Below are positions 37,572 to 47,486 of a stretch of 64,000 nucleotides of DNA, one piece after another; position 1 is the stretch's first letter, and the number at the start of each line of letters is the position of its first letter. The DNA is taken from NCBI RefSeq assembly GCF_014337155.1, contig NZ_CP060632.1, positions 2,487,001 to 2,551,000 of the forward strand, given 5' to 3'. The notes under the pieces were generated by a model. It saw only the letters and a program-made list of their open reading frames with translations, was not told the DNA's origin and did not search any database. The DNA comes from Wujia chipingensis. GTDB lineage: Bacteria > Bacillota > Clostridia > Lachnospirales > Lachnospiraceae. Both the position numbers and the translations under genes were made by a program.

Positions 37572-38908
37572 TGTTTCATTTTCTGAATATCTGCTGTCAC
37601 ATCCCGCACAGCAAACACAACCGAGGTCACATGTCCCTTTGCATCCCAGCATTGTGGTGTCAAAATCGAACAGGCACAAATTCCAAAATCATTCTCTGAG
37701 ACAAATGTAATATAGGATTCTCCCTTCAGACGCTCATCCAGGTCTGACAGATTGACAAATTTTTGATAAGCGCCCCTATACGCCTGTCCCACGAAATTCT
37801 GAATGTAGCTTTCCAGCATAACTTTTGCAGTTGCCTGTTTCTGCAGCACCGCGCCGACTTCGCCTGGCATTTTGATGGCTTCCCACTCTCCCGTATCCAG
37901 GTGGATCAGAAGATTCAGTTTATAAATACTTCCGACCGCATTGATAATCCGAAACTGCTTCTGCATCTCCCGCATCGTATTCTGTGCCGACCGGTTTCGC
38001 AAAAACGTAAGAACCAGCAGGAAAAAGATATAAACGGCTGTACTAAACGCCAGAATCGTCGTTCGTGTTGCAAACACCTGACTCGAAGGATATACCACAT
38101 ACAATCTATACTGCTTATATCGCATCTGCCTTCCGTACCAACGTTTCCCGTTATATTTTAATTTTGTAATCCTGCCTTCCCTCCATGCCGTATCATCTGT
38201 GATGTCAATCGGACATCCAACCACGGATTGCCCCTGCACATGGTTCTCATTTGTATTCAACACGATTTCACCATTCGTGATAACTACCATACCATCCATC
38301 TTAAACTGATGTCCGGAAAGCATTGTATCAAGGGAGATTTCATTCACGCCCATTGGGCGGAGTTCCACCTCATGATAACAGAGGATCAATCCGGTCACAC
38401 CCTCTCTTGCGACGACTGCAAAATCATATGTCTTTTCTCCTATCTGCAGCCGCTCCATATAAGATTTTTCCGGATGCTCCAGAATCTGCGATACAGAATC
38501 ATCCTTCAGTTCCTTCTCAAATAGGATCTGTGCATCTTCTCCACTGGAAAGAACGCAATTCCCCGCTTTGTCTGTCACGACAACCCCGGTGAGATTCCCA
38601 TCCACCACATACGCATCCAAAATGTCCTTGTGAATTGTTACTCCATACTGCTCATACATTGCAATCGAGATTGCCTTTTCCTGCAGATTGATCAGATCCT
38701 TCGTCTTATCATCACTCACATAATTGTCGTACCGTTCACAGGTCTGACGTGCATATAGCAACGTCTCATCTGCCACGCCACTGACCGTCTGCTTCGCCAT
38801 ATAAGTTGTGAGCAAAAAAATAAATGCCAGTAATAAAACTCCCGCCACGGGCGGAATCAATCTTATCACGACATTTTTCTTCGCATGTTTCGTATATTTC
38901 ACCATCAT
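37547..38908 (-). CDS. Membrane sensor protein with extracellular Cache-like domain but no output domain
   Basis: 453 residues. Two membrane segments (VIRLIPPVAGVLLLAFIFLLTTYM, ~14-37, and TTILAFSTAVYIFFLLVLTFL, ~280-300) bracket a large extracytoplasmic sensing region of Cache type. After the second segment lies a PAS-like part (residues ~330-440). The chain stops right at the helix that in related Lachnospiraceae proteins leads into a histidine kinase or GGDEF domain (FAVRDVTADIQKMKQKQMGALA). The GGGGG site fits the start. It may be an orphan input module or a signal partner for another protein. Confidence 0.75.
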   Translation of the reverse strand: MMVKYTKHAKKNVVIRLIPPVAGVLLLAFIFLLTTYMAKQTVSGVADETLLYARQTCERYDNYVSDDKTKDLINLQEKAISIAMYEQYGVTIHKDILDAYVVDGNLTGVVVTDKAGNCVLSSGEDAQILFEKELKDDSVSQILEHPEKSYMERLQIGEKTYDFAVVAREGVTGLILCYHEVELRPMGVNEISLDTMLSGHQFKMDGMVVITNGEIVLNTNENHVQGQSVVGCPIDITDDTAWREGRITKLKYNGKRWYGRQMRYKQYRLYVVYPSSQVFATRTTILAFSTAVYIFFLLVLTFLRNRSAQNTMREMQKQFRIINAVGSIYKLNLLIHLDTGEWEAIKMPGEVGAVLQKQATAKVMLESYIQNFVGQAYRGAYQKFVNLSDLDERLKGESYITFVSENDFGICACSILTPQCWDAKGHVTSVVFAVRDVTADIQKMKQKQMGALA

Positions 38909-39000
38909 TTATCCCCCCTACGATATACTTGGTGCTTTTTTCGTTTGTCCCCGCACCAATTATATGTCATGCTGCGTCAGCTGTCTACCACTAATTTACA

Positions 39001-39036
39001 AAAATCCCCCGGAATATGAAAATTCCGAGGGATTTC
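39001..39036 (-). terminator. Intrinsic terminator of the YtrA-type operon
   Basis: AATCCC-CGGAAT and ATTCCG-GGGATT pair with small bulges; the minus strand continues into a T-rich tract. Confidence 0.75.
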
Positions 39037-39061
39037 ACTAAAAGAGAGGGACGGCTTTCTT

Positions 39062-39868
39062 TTACTCCAGATTCAGCTTATGCTTACAGGTAAGCGTTGT
39101 AGCCACGGAAAGTACCGCAATTCCGACAACCTCTATGATCGTAACCGTCACAAGCACAATCAGATACTGCTTTGCTGTCGATGAGATCTGCTCCAGAAAT
39201 AAGTCAATATCCTGCTTTGACAGAATCTCACTGAACACAACAACAAGTATGCCGTATATCATCTGGATCAGAGCAAAAATCATAACTGACCATATGCGTT
39301 TCCCCTTTGTGAATGCATGACCAAATGCATAGGCGGCATTGATCGTCCAGATATTGCACATCACACCGAGCCACATCATAAGAAGTGCCAATACACCATC
39401 CAGCACAATCAGACCCCGATCCACTGTCATCCCGGACATCGAAAGGAATTGCTGTACGAACCCTACGAAATCACTGAACACCTCGAAATTCCCCGTTGCG
39501 ACGCAGACAGCAAGCCCATAAACAGCAACCATCCAAGCAATCATCACCAGATCACAGATAAGTCTCGCGCCAATGAGTGTGGATGTCTTTACCGGCAGGG
39601 TATGGGTGAGATACCCCTGATCCTTGAAGAAGCGATTCCGGAAATCAAGGCATGGAAGCAGTACAACCATCACAATCACGGCAAACATTGCCAGAGCAAA
39701 CATCACGTCTACAAGCTTTACAAATACAGCAAATGCAGTCGTACCAACCACGTTATATAATTTATCCAGCCCGAGCACGATAACCGCAAAAAGCATCACA
39801 CCGGCAGATATCATTCCGACTAATCCGGAACGGTTTACAAATTCATTTTTTATACATTTTCCTAGCAT
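39062..39868 (-). CDS. ABC-2 type membrane permease
   Basis: 268 residues, about six membrane helices, no signal peptide. Third gene of a GntR-regulator/ATPase/permease set, overlapping the ATPase stop by 7 bases, with GGAGG ahead of the ATG. Substrate not visible; related Ytr-type sets respond to wall antibiotics or acetoin in other Firmicutes. Confidence 0.85.
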   Translation of the reverse strand: MLGKCIKNEFVNRSGLVGMISAGVMLFAVIVLGLDKLYNVVGTTAFAVFVKLVDVMFALAMFAVIVMVVLLPCLDFRNRFFKDQGYLTHTLPVKTSTLIGARLICDLVMIAWMVAVYGLAVCVATGNFEVFSDFVGFVQQFLSMSGMTVDRGLIVLDGVLALLMMWLGVMCNIWTINAAYAFGHAFTKGKRIWSVMIFALIQMIYGILVVVFSEILSKQDIDLFLEQISSTAKQYLIVLVTVTIIEVVGIAVLSVATTLTCKHKLNLE

Positions 39869-40563
39869 CGAAATACCTCCCTGAATATCTCATCAATTGA
39901 CTGTCCTTTTTCTGCCCGCAATGCATCCGCATCCTTCTGACAGAGAATCTCTCCCTCTTTGATGAAGATAACTTCATCCAATATGTTCTCGATATCCGAG
40001 ATCAGATGGGTGGACAGCAGGATCGTCGCTTTCTCATCGTAGTTTGTAAGAATTGTCTGCATGATATAGTCTCTGGCTGCCGGATCGACACCTGCGATCG
40101 GCTCGTCTAAGACATACAGCCTTGCCCGTCGGCTCATCACCATAATCAGCTGTACTTTCTCCTTGTTACCCTTGGACAGCTTTTTGAGTGTCATGTTCGG
40201 ATCGATATTTAAGAGTTGCATCATGTCATATGCCCGCGCCTCATCAAAATCCGCATAGAAATCCTTGAACATATTGACAAGCTGGCGGATCTTTAAGTAC
40301 TCGTTAAAATACGTCCGCTCCGGCAGATACGACACAACCGCCTTTGACTCCGGTCCTACCGCATGCCCACAGATGCGGATACTTCCTTTCTCCGGCTGCA
40401 GCAAACCAACCAGCATCTTGATAAGTGTTGTCTTGCCACTTCCGTTCGGTCCCAGCAGACCGATGATCTTTCCTTCCGGCAATGTCAGGTTCAGGTTCTC
40501 AAATACAGTTTTCGAGATCCCATACCCTTTCTTCACACCGGATACTTCTACTAAATTACTCAT
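39862..40563 (-). CDS. ABC transporter ATPase (YtrB-like)
   Basis: 233 residues with Walker A GPNGSGKTT (~37), signature LSKGNKEK, Walker B LYVLDEPIAGVD and H-loop STHLISDIE. The signature LSKGN in place of LSGGQ is typical of the YtrB/YhcH-type subfamily. Between the GntR regulator and the permease. Confidence 0.94.
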   Translation of the reverse strand: MSNLVEVSGVKKGYGISKTVFENLNLTLPEGKIIGLLGPNGSGKTTLIKMLVGLLQPEKGSIRICGHAVGPESKAVVSYLPERTYFNEYLKIRQLVNMFKDFYADFDEARAYDMMQLLNIDPNMTLKKLSKGNKEKVQLIMVMSRRARLYVLDEPIAGVDPAARDYIMQTILTNYDEKATILLSTHLISDIENILDEVIFIKEGEILCQKDADALRAEKGQSIDEIFREVFRC

Positions 40564-40598
40564 AGTTTCCGTTCCTCCTGATTTATGGTTCTGATTGC

Positions 40599-40979
40599 TT
40601 ATTCTGCTTTCGCAGTTGATTCTTTTAGGAATGTTTCAAGCACTGCACATATTTCGCTGTCCGCATATCCAAGACTCCGCATATTATCCACATAAGCCTG
40701 TATATGCTTTTTACTTAATTCCTCTCTCAAGCTTCCACCTCCTGCTTTCGGCTCTGCAACAAATCGTCCGGCTGTCCGTTGGGAATACAGCACGCCCTCG
40801 CGCTCTAGCTCTGCCAGTGCTTTCTGCATCGTATTCGGATTCACACCTGCGGTCACTGCAAGCTCCCGCACCGCCGGTACCTGATCACCCGGCTTTAAGA
40901 CGCCCTGCGCGATCTGCGTCTTGATGATTTCCACAATCTGCAAGTAGATTGGAGATTCATTGTTAAACTTCCACGCCAA
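40599..40979 (-). CDS. GntR family regulator, YtrA subfamily
   Basis: 126 residues. Winged-helix DNA-binding domain in the first 75 (SPIYLQIVEIIKTQIAQG, LKPGDQVPAVRELA, GVNPNTMQKALAELEREGVL), then a short dimerisation tail typical of the YtrA subfamily (no ligand domain). The start appears to be TTG (40979) with GGAGG 9 bases upstream. Likely represses its own ABC operon through the palindrome at 40997-41040. Confidence 0.92.
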   Translation of the reverse strand: MAWKFNNESPIYLQIVEIIKTQIAQGVLKPGDQVPAVRELAVTAGVNPNTMQKALAELEREGVLYSQRTAGRFVAEPKAGGGSLREELSKKHIQAYVDNMRSLGYADSEICAVLETFLKESTAKAE

Positions 40980-40996
40980 TCGTTGTTCCTCCTTTT

Positions 40997-41040
40997 TGTA
41001 TTGTTGTATTATCTAAATAGTACAGTAATACAACAATACA
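40997..41040 (-). promoter_or_regulatory. Operator of the YtrA-type regulator (perfect palindrome over promoter)
   Basis: TGTATTGTTGTATTA (40997-41011) and TAATACAACAATACA (41026-41040) are perfect 15-base inverted repeats with a 14-base spacer, immediately upstream of the GGAGG site. A minus-strand TTGACA (plus TGTCAA at 41045-41050) lies just beyond, so the site overlaps the core promoter. This fits autorepression. Confidence 0.8.
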
Positions 41041-41102
41041 GTTTTGTCAAGTACTTTTTATAAAAATATGCCGAACATGTTTCATAATTGCTTTTAATCA
41101 AA

Positions 41103-41132
41103 AAATCGAGCAGGTTAACACCTACTCGATTG
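41103..41132 (-). terminator. Intrinsic terminator of the mfd-prsA operon
   Basis: AATCGAG-AGGT and ACCT-CTCGATT pair around a TAAC loop; minus-strand T-rich tract follows. It overlaps the stop codon of the membrane gene. Confidence 0.75.
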
Positions 41133-42284
41133 ACTATTTTTATATGAAAACACCTGCCAGGCAAACCATAACCATAACAACAATTCCACATAATAACTGC
41201 TATACAAAAATAAGCATATCAAAACCGCACCCAATATTCCATTTGTTTTTTTGCTTCTCAATCTAAAACAATCTAACAAAACATATATACTAAACAATAT
41301 AAATAGAGCAACATATTTAACACCTATTTGTGCCGCCTCTACACCTATACACATGCCATAAATTATCAACGTCAACAGAATGCACGCCATTTTCACACAT
41401 CGCTTAGTTTCTGTTATGGTATCCCCACTGTTCCAGACAGCCACAAGCAACAATATCATACCAATACAAAAATTCACATTTGCACAGTACCGATGATACA
41501 AATATGATACACTCGGTTTGATATGGAATCTTAGTTTTTCATCAACCGTCACTGGATATTCTACTTCTACAGTTCCTTTCAAATCCCCACTCTGTTTTAT
41601 ACGGATTACATCTGTTCCAGGCTTTTCTGCCTTCACCACGCAACCTTGAAAATCCTTATGATTCCATGCCAATCCGATGATTGCATATTCATGCTCTATC
41701 GTTAAATCTGCATATGGATAGTAACTAGACAAATCCTCACATACAACCGTCGTCCTCGTTTCCTCTGGAATATATGCATAAAACGTCTTCTTTGGTGCAA
41801 ATATATATGCAAGATTACATACGATCCCACATATTGCAAAAATTATTACAGCTCTGCGCACTGTCTTTTTTGCAAATGCATCCCTGACACAACGCCATGC
41901 ACTTACCCGTTGTTCTATCTTACCTGTCAATATCAGGTATATCACAACTGATGAAATATGCAGGTATATTATAATAGTCGTTTTATCTGCCTGTGGGAAC
42001 AACTGAATTAACATCTTACATATACTGATTCCCGCAAACAAAAAGCTCTCTAAAACAACTACATTTTTAATCATTGTATAAACCATACAACATGCAAGCA
42101 ACACAGGCACCCAGTTAATCAGCCTTGACACCCATAGCCATGGAATAATTGTATAGCGTACAGTTTCCGTTGTTTGATTCCTTACAACTGTGGAAAATAT
42201 GTTATAATCCTGCACAGAAATACCAACGATCAAAATATATGTAACAATATACATTATGGTACAATAAAAAATTTTTTTCTTCAT
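41115..42284 (-). CDS. Unknown polytopic membrane protein, AT-rich
   Basis: 389 residues, about nine to ten membrane segments, with a ~100-residue soluble part between segments four and five (KTFYAYIPEETRTTVVCEDL ... YPVTVDEKLRFHI) that should be extracytoplasmic. Family not recognised. Its DNA is visibly more AT-rich than mfd or pth, hinting at later arrival. Its ATG directly follows the stop of the PrsA-like gene (TAAATG). Confidence 0.7.
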   Translation of the reverse strand: MKKKIFYCTIMYIVTYILIVGISVQDYNIFSTVVRNQTTETVRYTIIPWLWVSRLINWVPVLLACCMVYTMIKNVVVLESFLFAGISICKMLIQLFPQADKTTIIIYLHISSVVIYLILTGKIEQRVSAWRCVRDAFAKKTVRRAVIIFAICGIVCNLAYIFAPKKTFYAYIPEETRTTVVCEDLSSYYPYADLTIEHEYAIIGLAWNHKDFQGCVVKAEKPGTDVIRIKQSGDLKGTVEVEYPVTVDEKLRFHIKPSVSYLYHRYCANVNFCIGMILLLVAVWNSGDTITETKRCVKMACILLTLIIYGMCIGVEAAQIGVKYVALFILFSIYVLLDCFRLRSKKTNGILGAVLICLFLYSSYYVELLLWLWFAWQVFSYKNSQSSRC

Positions 42285-43361
42285 TTATTTTGTCCCAACT
42301 GTATCATTTACAATCGTATCATACACGTCCATATCTACGCTGTCCGGATACTTGAAGATCGGATCGATCTGTGCCTGCCATTTCGTAAGCGTATCCGATA
42401 AAGCTTCCTGTACCTGCTGATTGTAAAGCACGATCTTCTGCTCATTTGTTTTCGTCTGATCAGTCAGAGCAATCATCTGGAATACATGATAACCATACTG
42501 AGTCTCCACAACCGTGCTGTACTGTCCATTCTCCATGCTGTAGAGCAGATCATACACATCCTGTCCGTATGTCTCCAGAATCTGCGATGGACTCATCGTC
42601 TGCGTCTGCGCCTGATCCAGCTGGTAGTACTCTGCCAGCTTCTCAATTGCTGCACCTGTGTTGTCCTTCAAGTCTGCCGTCGCAAGTGTGCTGCACGCCT
42701 GTAGCGCATTTTCATATTGCTGTTTCTTCTGATCATCCGTGTATGGGGTTATCACGCCATTTTCATCCATACTATAACATGCAAAATACATATCATAGAA
42801 GGTCGTCATCCGCGCCTCTTCATCAGAAATCTCAATCTTCCGGTCATCTAAGATCTTTGCTTCCACCTTCGATGCGATTGCATTTTCCTGCATCACCTTC
42901 TCGGCCTTTTCCTTTGTGATCTCCATATTCTGTAACTGTTCGTCCGTCAGGCCCTCGCAGAAATCATCTGCCTTCTGATTTAACTCTGCCAGTTCATCGT
43001 CGCCCAGTGTGATTCCAAGCTCCTCTGCATGCGCACACAACGTCTTGACACGGACAATCTCATTTACAACTTCCTCACGCGTCAGGTTCTCCATAGAAGT
43101 TCCCGCACCACCATCCGGAAGCACCGTCTGCCAGACATCACTGCCGTACTGCATCTCATACCGCTCCCGCACGGTTTCTATATAGATATATACCTCGCCC
43201 TTGGTTACCAGATTATTTCCATACTGAAACACCAGTGTTCCACTGCTTGTCTGCTTTGTTTCTTCTTCCTTTTTCTCTCCACAGCCGGAAAGCATCGGCA
43301 CCATCAGGCAGATACACAACAATATTGCAATTAGTTTTCGACAACGTCTATTATGCTTCAT
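42285..43361 (-). CDS. PrsA/SurA-like peptidyl-prolyl isomerase lipoprotein
   Basis: 358 residues; lipobox MLSGC (Cys ~27). N-terminal SurA_N-like helical part, then a rotamase-type segment toward the C-terminus (ILETYGQDVYDLLYSMENGQYSTVVETQYGYHVFQM). A parvulin core of normal length is not clear, so it may act mainly as a chaperone. It follows mfd with an 11-base overlap, a common order in Clostridia. Extracytoplasmic folding role inferred. Confidence 0.85.
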   Translation of the reverse strand: MKHNRRCRKLIAILLCICLMVPMLSGCGEKKEEETKQTSSGTLVFQYGNNLVTKGEVYIYIETVRERYEMQYGSDVWQTVLPDGGAGTSMENLTREEVVNEIVRVKTLCAHAEELGITLGDDELAELNQKADDFCEGLTDEQLQNMEITKEKAEKVMQENAIASKVEAKILDDRKIEISDEEARMTTFYDMYFACYSMDENGVITPYTDDQKKQQYENALQACSTLATADLKDNTGAAIEKLAEYYQLDQAQTQTMSPSQILETYGQDVYDLLYSMENGQYSTVVETQYGYHVFQMIALTDQTKTNEQKIVLYNQQVQEALSDTLTKWQAQIDPIFKYPDSVDMDVYDTIVNDTVGTK

Positions 43362-46300
43362 GGTTCACATCCTCCGTATTATACAATGTGCGGATATCCT
43401 CAATTACCTTCTCGCAGGAAGATACCATCTCTTCCTCGATCAGCTTCGACATACGGATACGGAAATATGTCTGTTTGCCCGCGGTAAGCCGCAATGTGTT
43501 CTTATACCGTTTCAATAACGGATTGACCCGTTCCGCCTGCACAGGTGCCTGCGGCAGCATGTAAAATCGCACCTCGTCGCCTACGTATTTGATATCCGTA
43601 ATATAAACCTCATGTGCAATTGCTTTCAGATACGCCACATCAAGCAAGCGGAAGAACGGCTTTGGCGGCTCTCCAAACCGGTCACGCACCTCCTCTAAGA
43701 TGGCATCATTATCCTCGCGGTTCGCACATTTTGAGATTCTCTTATACAAATCCAGCTTCACATATTCATTCTTCACATAGCTGTCTGGAATATAGGCATT
43801 GAGCGGAAGTTCTACGTTTGTCACGAACTCCTCACGCACCGTCTCACCAGACAGACGCCGGATCGCATCGTTCAACATCTGGCAATACAGATCATAACCG
43901 ACTGCCTCAATATTTCCCGACTGCTCCTGTCCAAGCAGATTTCCGGCTCCACGAATCTCCAGATCCTTCATTGCTATCTTATACCCGGAGCCAAGATCTG
44001 TAAACTCCCGGATTGCTTTCAGCCGCTTCTCTGCGACTTCTTTTATCATCTTATCGCGCTTATAGAGCAGGAATGCGTAGGCACTCCGGTTGGAACGTCC
44101 AACACGTCCCCGCAGCTGATAGAGCTGTGACAGACCGAACCGGTCTGCATCATGTATAATGATCGTATTGACATTTGGGATATCCAGTCCCGTCTCAATG
44201 ATCGTCGTCGATACTAGCACATCAATCTCACCCTTGATAAAACGGCGCATCATCGCTTCAAGCTCCCGCTCCGGCATCTTGCCATGTGCAAATTCAATCG
44301 TTGCATCTGGCAGCACCTGACGGAGTTGTCCCGTGATGTCCGCGATCGTCTCTACCCGGTTATACACATAATATACCTGTCCGTTTCGCGCAAGCTCCCG
44401 GTTGATTGCCTCTTTTACAAACTCCAGATCGTACTCCATAATATACGTCTGGATCGGCAGCCGGTCGACTGGCGGCTCTTCCAGCAGACTGATGTCGCGC
44501 AGTCCAACCAGACTCATATGCAGGGTTCGTGGAATTGGTGTCGCCGTGAGAGTTAACACATCCACATTTTTCTTCATCTGCTTGATCTGTTCCTTGTGCT
44601 TGACGCCGAACCGCTGTTCCTCGTCAATGATCAAAAGTCCCAGATTTTTAAATACAATATCCTTGGAAAGCAGCCGGTGTGTACCGATCACGATATCGAC
44701 CATACCAGACTTCATCTGCTCCAACGTCTCTTTTACTTCCTTCGGTGTACAAAACCGGGACAGCATCCGGATATTAACCGGATAGTTCTTCATACGCTCA
44801 CAGAATGTGTTGTAATGCTGTTCGGCAAGAATCGTCGTCGGTACCAGATAGGCTACCTGCCGGTTATCCTGTACTGCCTTAAACGCTGCCCGGATGGCAA
44901 CCTCTGTCTTTCCGAATCCGACATCTCCACAGACGAGACGATCCATGATCTTACCGCTCTCCATATCGTGTTTGGTATCGTCAATGGCTTTCTGCTGATC
45001 CAATGTCTCCTCATACGGGAACATCTCTTCAAACTCCCGCTGCCATACGGTATCCTCCGAATATTTGTAGCCCTGTGTGCTCGATCGGATCGCATACAGC
45101 TCGATCAGTTCTTTTGCAATATCCTCCACATGTCCCTTGACACGTGTGCGCACTTTCTCCCACTCCGGTCCGCCAAGCTTATTCAGTTTGACACGTGCGC
45201 CATCCTTGCCGGACAGCTTGCCGATGCGGTCGAGCTGTTCCACAGGCACAAACAATTTACTGCCCTTCGCATACTCGATACTGATATAGTCCTTCATGCG
45301 TCCATCGGTTTCCACCTTGTCGATACCGCGGTAGATTCCGACACCATGATTTTGATGTACGACATAATCTCCAACAGAAATATCTGAGAATCCGGCAATC
45401 TTCTCACCGGCATATTTCGGCAGCTTCTTTCGTTTTTTCAGTTCCTTAGAGGTAAATATATCACCCTCTGCGATCACAAGCAGATGACACTCCGGAATCT
45501 CAAATCCCGTCTCCATTCGACCGACACTGATGCGTACCTCTCCCGGTTTGAGCGGCTGTTCCCGGTTCTCGGTAAAGTACGCCATGACATCATTATCCTG
45601 TAAGTTCTTCGCGATACGTTTGCCTCGTGTCGCGGATGGTGACAGGATCAGAATCCGATAATCCTTCTTCTTATATTTCTCGATGTCCTTCATCAGATCC
45701 TCGAAGCTGTTGTTGTAGCTGACAAGCCCCTTTGCATCAATCTGAAATGCGTACTGTTCCTTCCATGCTGGCTGCTTCTTGTACAACTCCGAAAGCAAGA
45801 TCGGCGTACGATTTACCAGTCTTGCCACAACGGTCTTGGCATCATAAAGCACATTTGCCTGTGTCGGCAGAACATAACCGCCCTCCAGACGGCCTTCCAT
45901 CGACATGCCAAACTGCATCGCATACGCACCAGCACGCTGGTTCACACGCTCTGGATCGTCAATGAAGATATCCGTATCTGTTGGGAAATAATCCAAAAAC
46001 GACACCGTGTCGTCGTAGAAATATTCCACCATACTGTCTAATCCCATCGTGGAATTAAACTCCTTTAACTCCTCTAATACCGACTCCACCATCTTGTTCA
46101 GCCGTGCGTATTGCTCCGTGTGGAACTGTTCCTTCAAAAGCTTCGCCTGTGCCTTATGCTCCTTCTCCAGCTTGGCAATCCCCTTGCTGATCCGCACATC
46201 ATCGAGCACCATCTCCGTAGATGGATAGATGACAAACTCCTCGACACGTTCCATCGAACGCTGGCTTTCCACGTCAAAGCTCCGGATACTGTCGATATCA

Positions 46301-46887
46301 TCTCCCCACAACTCAACACGATAAGGGCACTCTTCCGTCAGGGAGAAGATGTCGATGATTCCTCCTCTGACCGAAAACTGCCCCGGTGTCTCTACGATTG
46401 AAGTTTTTTCATATCCAAGTGTTGTGAGCTTCCGTGAAAATGTATCGAGCTGCAAGGTATCTCCGACCTTGATCGTCAATATATTTTCTATGATATGCGA
46501 GATGGATGGAATTTTATCCATCAATCCCTCGATGGTCGTAACAACGGTACATGGTCGCCCTTCTGCGATCTTCTTGAAAATCTCCAGACGCTCCTGCACG
46601 GTATTGTTACTGTGAATATCTGCGGAATAAAAGAGAGCGTCCTTCGCCGGATAATAAAAGGTCTGACGGCTGTAAAACCGATAGTCCTCGACGATCTCCC
46701 GCGCGCGTCGCTCCTCATAGGTCACGATCAGGCGAAACCGTTTTGTGTCTGACAGTGCCTCCATCAAAAGTGGGGTGATCCGGCGATCCATCCCCCATAC
46801 ATGGTGGATACCGCCTGATTCATCCCGGTGTTTTTTTAACTCTGCAAACCTTGGATCATCCTGAAATGCAAGTGTCAATGCCTTCAT
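43351..46887 (-). CDS. mfd: Transcription-repair coupling factor
   Basis: Removes RNA polymerase stalled at lesions and recruits UvrA. 1178 residues in the usual order: UvrB-like N-terminal region, RNA-polymerase interaction domain (GDYVVHQNHGVGIYRGID, ~500), helicase core with Walker A GDVGFGKTEVA, DEEQRFG box, LTATPIPRTLHMS, QLRGRVGRS, and a C-terminal TRCF domain. Followed by the foldase gene. Confidence 0.98.
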   Translation of the reverse strand: MKALTLAFQDDPRFAELKKHRDESGGIHHVWGMDRRITPLLMEALSDTKRFRLIVTYEERRAREIVEDYRFYSRQTFYYPAKDALFYSADIHSNNTVQERLEIFKKIAEGRPCTVVTTIEGLMDKIPSISHIIENILTIKVGDTLQLDTFSRKLTTLGYEKTSIVETPGQFSVRGGIIDIFSLTEECPYRVELWGDDIDSIRSFDVESQRSMERVEEFVIYPSTEMVLDDVRISKGIAKLEKEHKAQAKLLKEQFHTEQYARLNKMVESVLEELKEFNSTMGLDSMVEYFYDDTVSFLDYFPTDTDIFIDDPERVNQRAGAYAMQFGMSMEGRLEGGYVLPTQANVLYDAKTVVARLVNRTPILLSELYKKQPAWKEQYAFQIDAKGLVSYNNSFEDLMKDIEKYKKKDYRILILSPSATRGKRIAKNLQDNDVMAYFTENREQPLKPGEVRISVGRMETGFEIPECHLLVIAEGDIFTSKELKKRKKLPKYAGEKIAGFSDISVGDYVVHQNHGVGIYRGIDKVETDGRMKDYISIEYAKGSKLFVPVEQLDRIGKLSGKDGARVKLNKLGGPEWEKVRTRVKGHVEDIAKELIELYAIRSSTQGYKYSEDTVWQREFEEMFPYEETLDQQKAIDDTKHDMESGKIMDRLVCGDVGFGKTEVAIRAAFKAVQDNRQVAYLVPTTILAEQHYNTFCERMKNYPVNIRMLSRFCTPKEVKETLEQMKSGMVDIVIGTHRLLSKDIVFKNLGLLIIDEEQRFGVKHKEQIKQMKKNVDVLTLTATPIPRTLHMSLVGLRDISLLEEPPVDRLPIQTYIMEYDLEFVKEAINRELARNGQVYYVYNRVETIADITGQLRQVLPDATIEFAHGKMPERELEAMMRRFIKGEIDVLVSTTIIETGLDIPNVNTIIIHDADRFGLSQLYQLRGRVGRSNRSAYAFLLYKRDKMIKEVAEKRLKAIREFTDLGSGYKIAMKDLEIRGAGNLLGQEQSGNIEAVGYDLYCQMLNDAIRRLSGETVREEFVTNVELPLNAYIPDSYVKNEYVKLDLYKRISKCANREDNDAILEEVRDRFGEPPKPFFRLLDVAYLKAIAHEVYITDIKYVGDEVRFYMLPQAPVQAERVNPLLKRYKNTLRLTAGKQTYFRIRMSKLIEEEMVSSCEKVIEDIRTLYNTEDVNHEA

Positions 46888-46918
46888 TTTCTGATCCTCT
46901 TTTCTATTATTTCTTACC

Positions 46919-47476
46919 CTAATTAAACTTGTTCATGGCGGAAGCCACATCGTGTGTGATCATCTCACAGACCGCTTCCCTCGCCCGGTCAGCGCTCTCC
47001 CGAATAATCGGCTGTTCCTCTTTCGAGAACCGCCCCAGCACATAATCCGCCAAATCCATCTTCGCCGGCTTTTCTCCGACACCGATCTTGATTCGTGTAA
47101 ACTCCTGTGTGCCAAGCTGCGCAATGATATTCTTGATGCCATTGTGTCCACCGGCACTGCCCTTCGCACGGATGCGAAGCTTGCCGACATCCAGACTGAT
47201 ATCATCATAGATGACGATCAGATCTGACAGATCACATTTATAATAGTCCATCAGTTCCCGCACACTCTCGCCACTCAGATTCATATATGTCTGCGGCATG
47301 GCAAGAATGACCTTCTCACCCTCAATGATACCCTTTCCGATCAACGCCTTATGCTTCTTCGTCTCAACCGGAATATTATATGCATCACTGATATTATATA
47401 TCACGGAGAACCCGACATTATGCCTTGTTCCGGCATATTCCTTCGTCGGATTTCCCAGTCCTACGATTATTTTCAT
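46919..47476 (-). CDS. pth: Peptidyl-tRNA hydrolase
   Basis: Recycles peptidyl-tRNA by cleaving the ester link. 185 residues from ATG 47476 (GGAGG 6 bases upstream; the longer frame overlaps glmU). Catalytic His and Asn in GLGNPTKEYAGTRHNVGF, and conserved KGSAGGHNGIKNI. Sits between glmU and mfd as in many Firmicutes. Confidence 0.97.
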   Translation of the reverse strand: MKIIVGLGNPTKEYAGTRHNVGFSVIYNISDAYNIPVETKKHKALIGKGIIEGEKVILAMPQTYMNLSGESVRELMDYYKCDLSDLIVIYDDISLDVGKLRIRAKGSAGGHNGIKNIIAQLGTQEFTRIKIGVGEKPAKMDLADYVLGRFSKEEQPIIRESADRAREAVCEMITHDVASAMNKFN

Positions 47477-47486
47477 CGTCTGCCTC

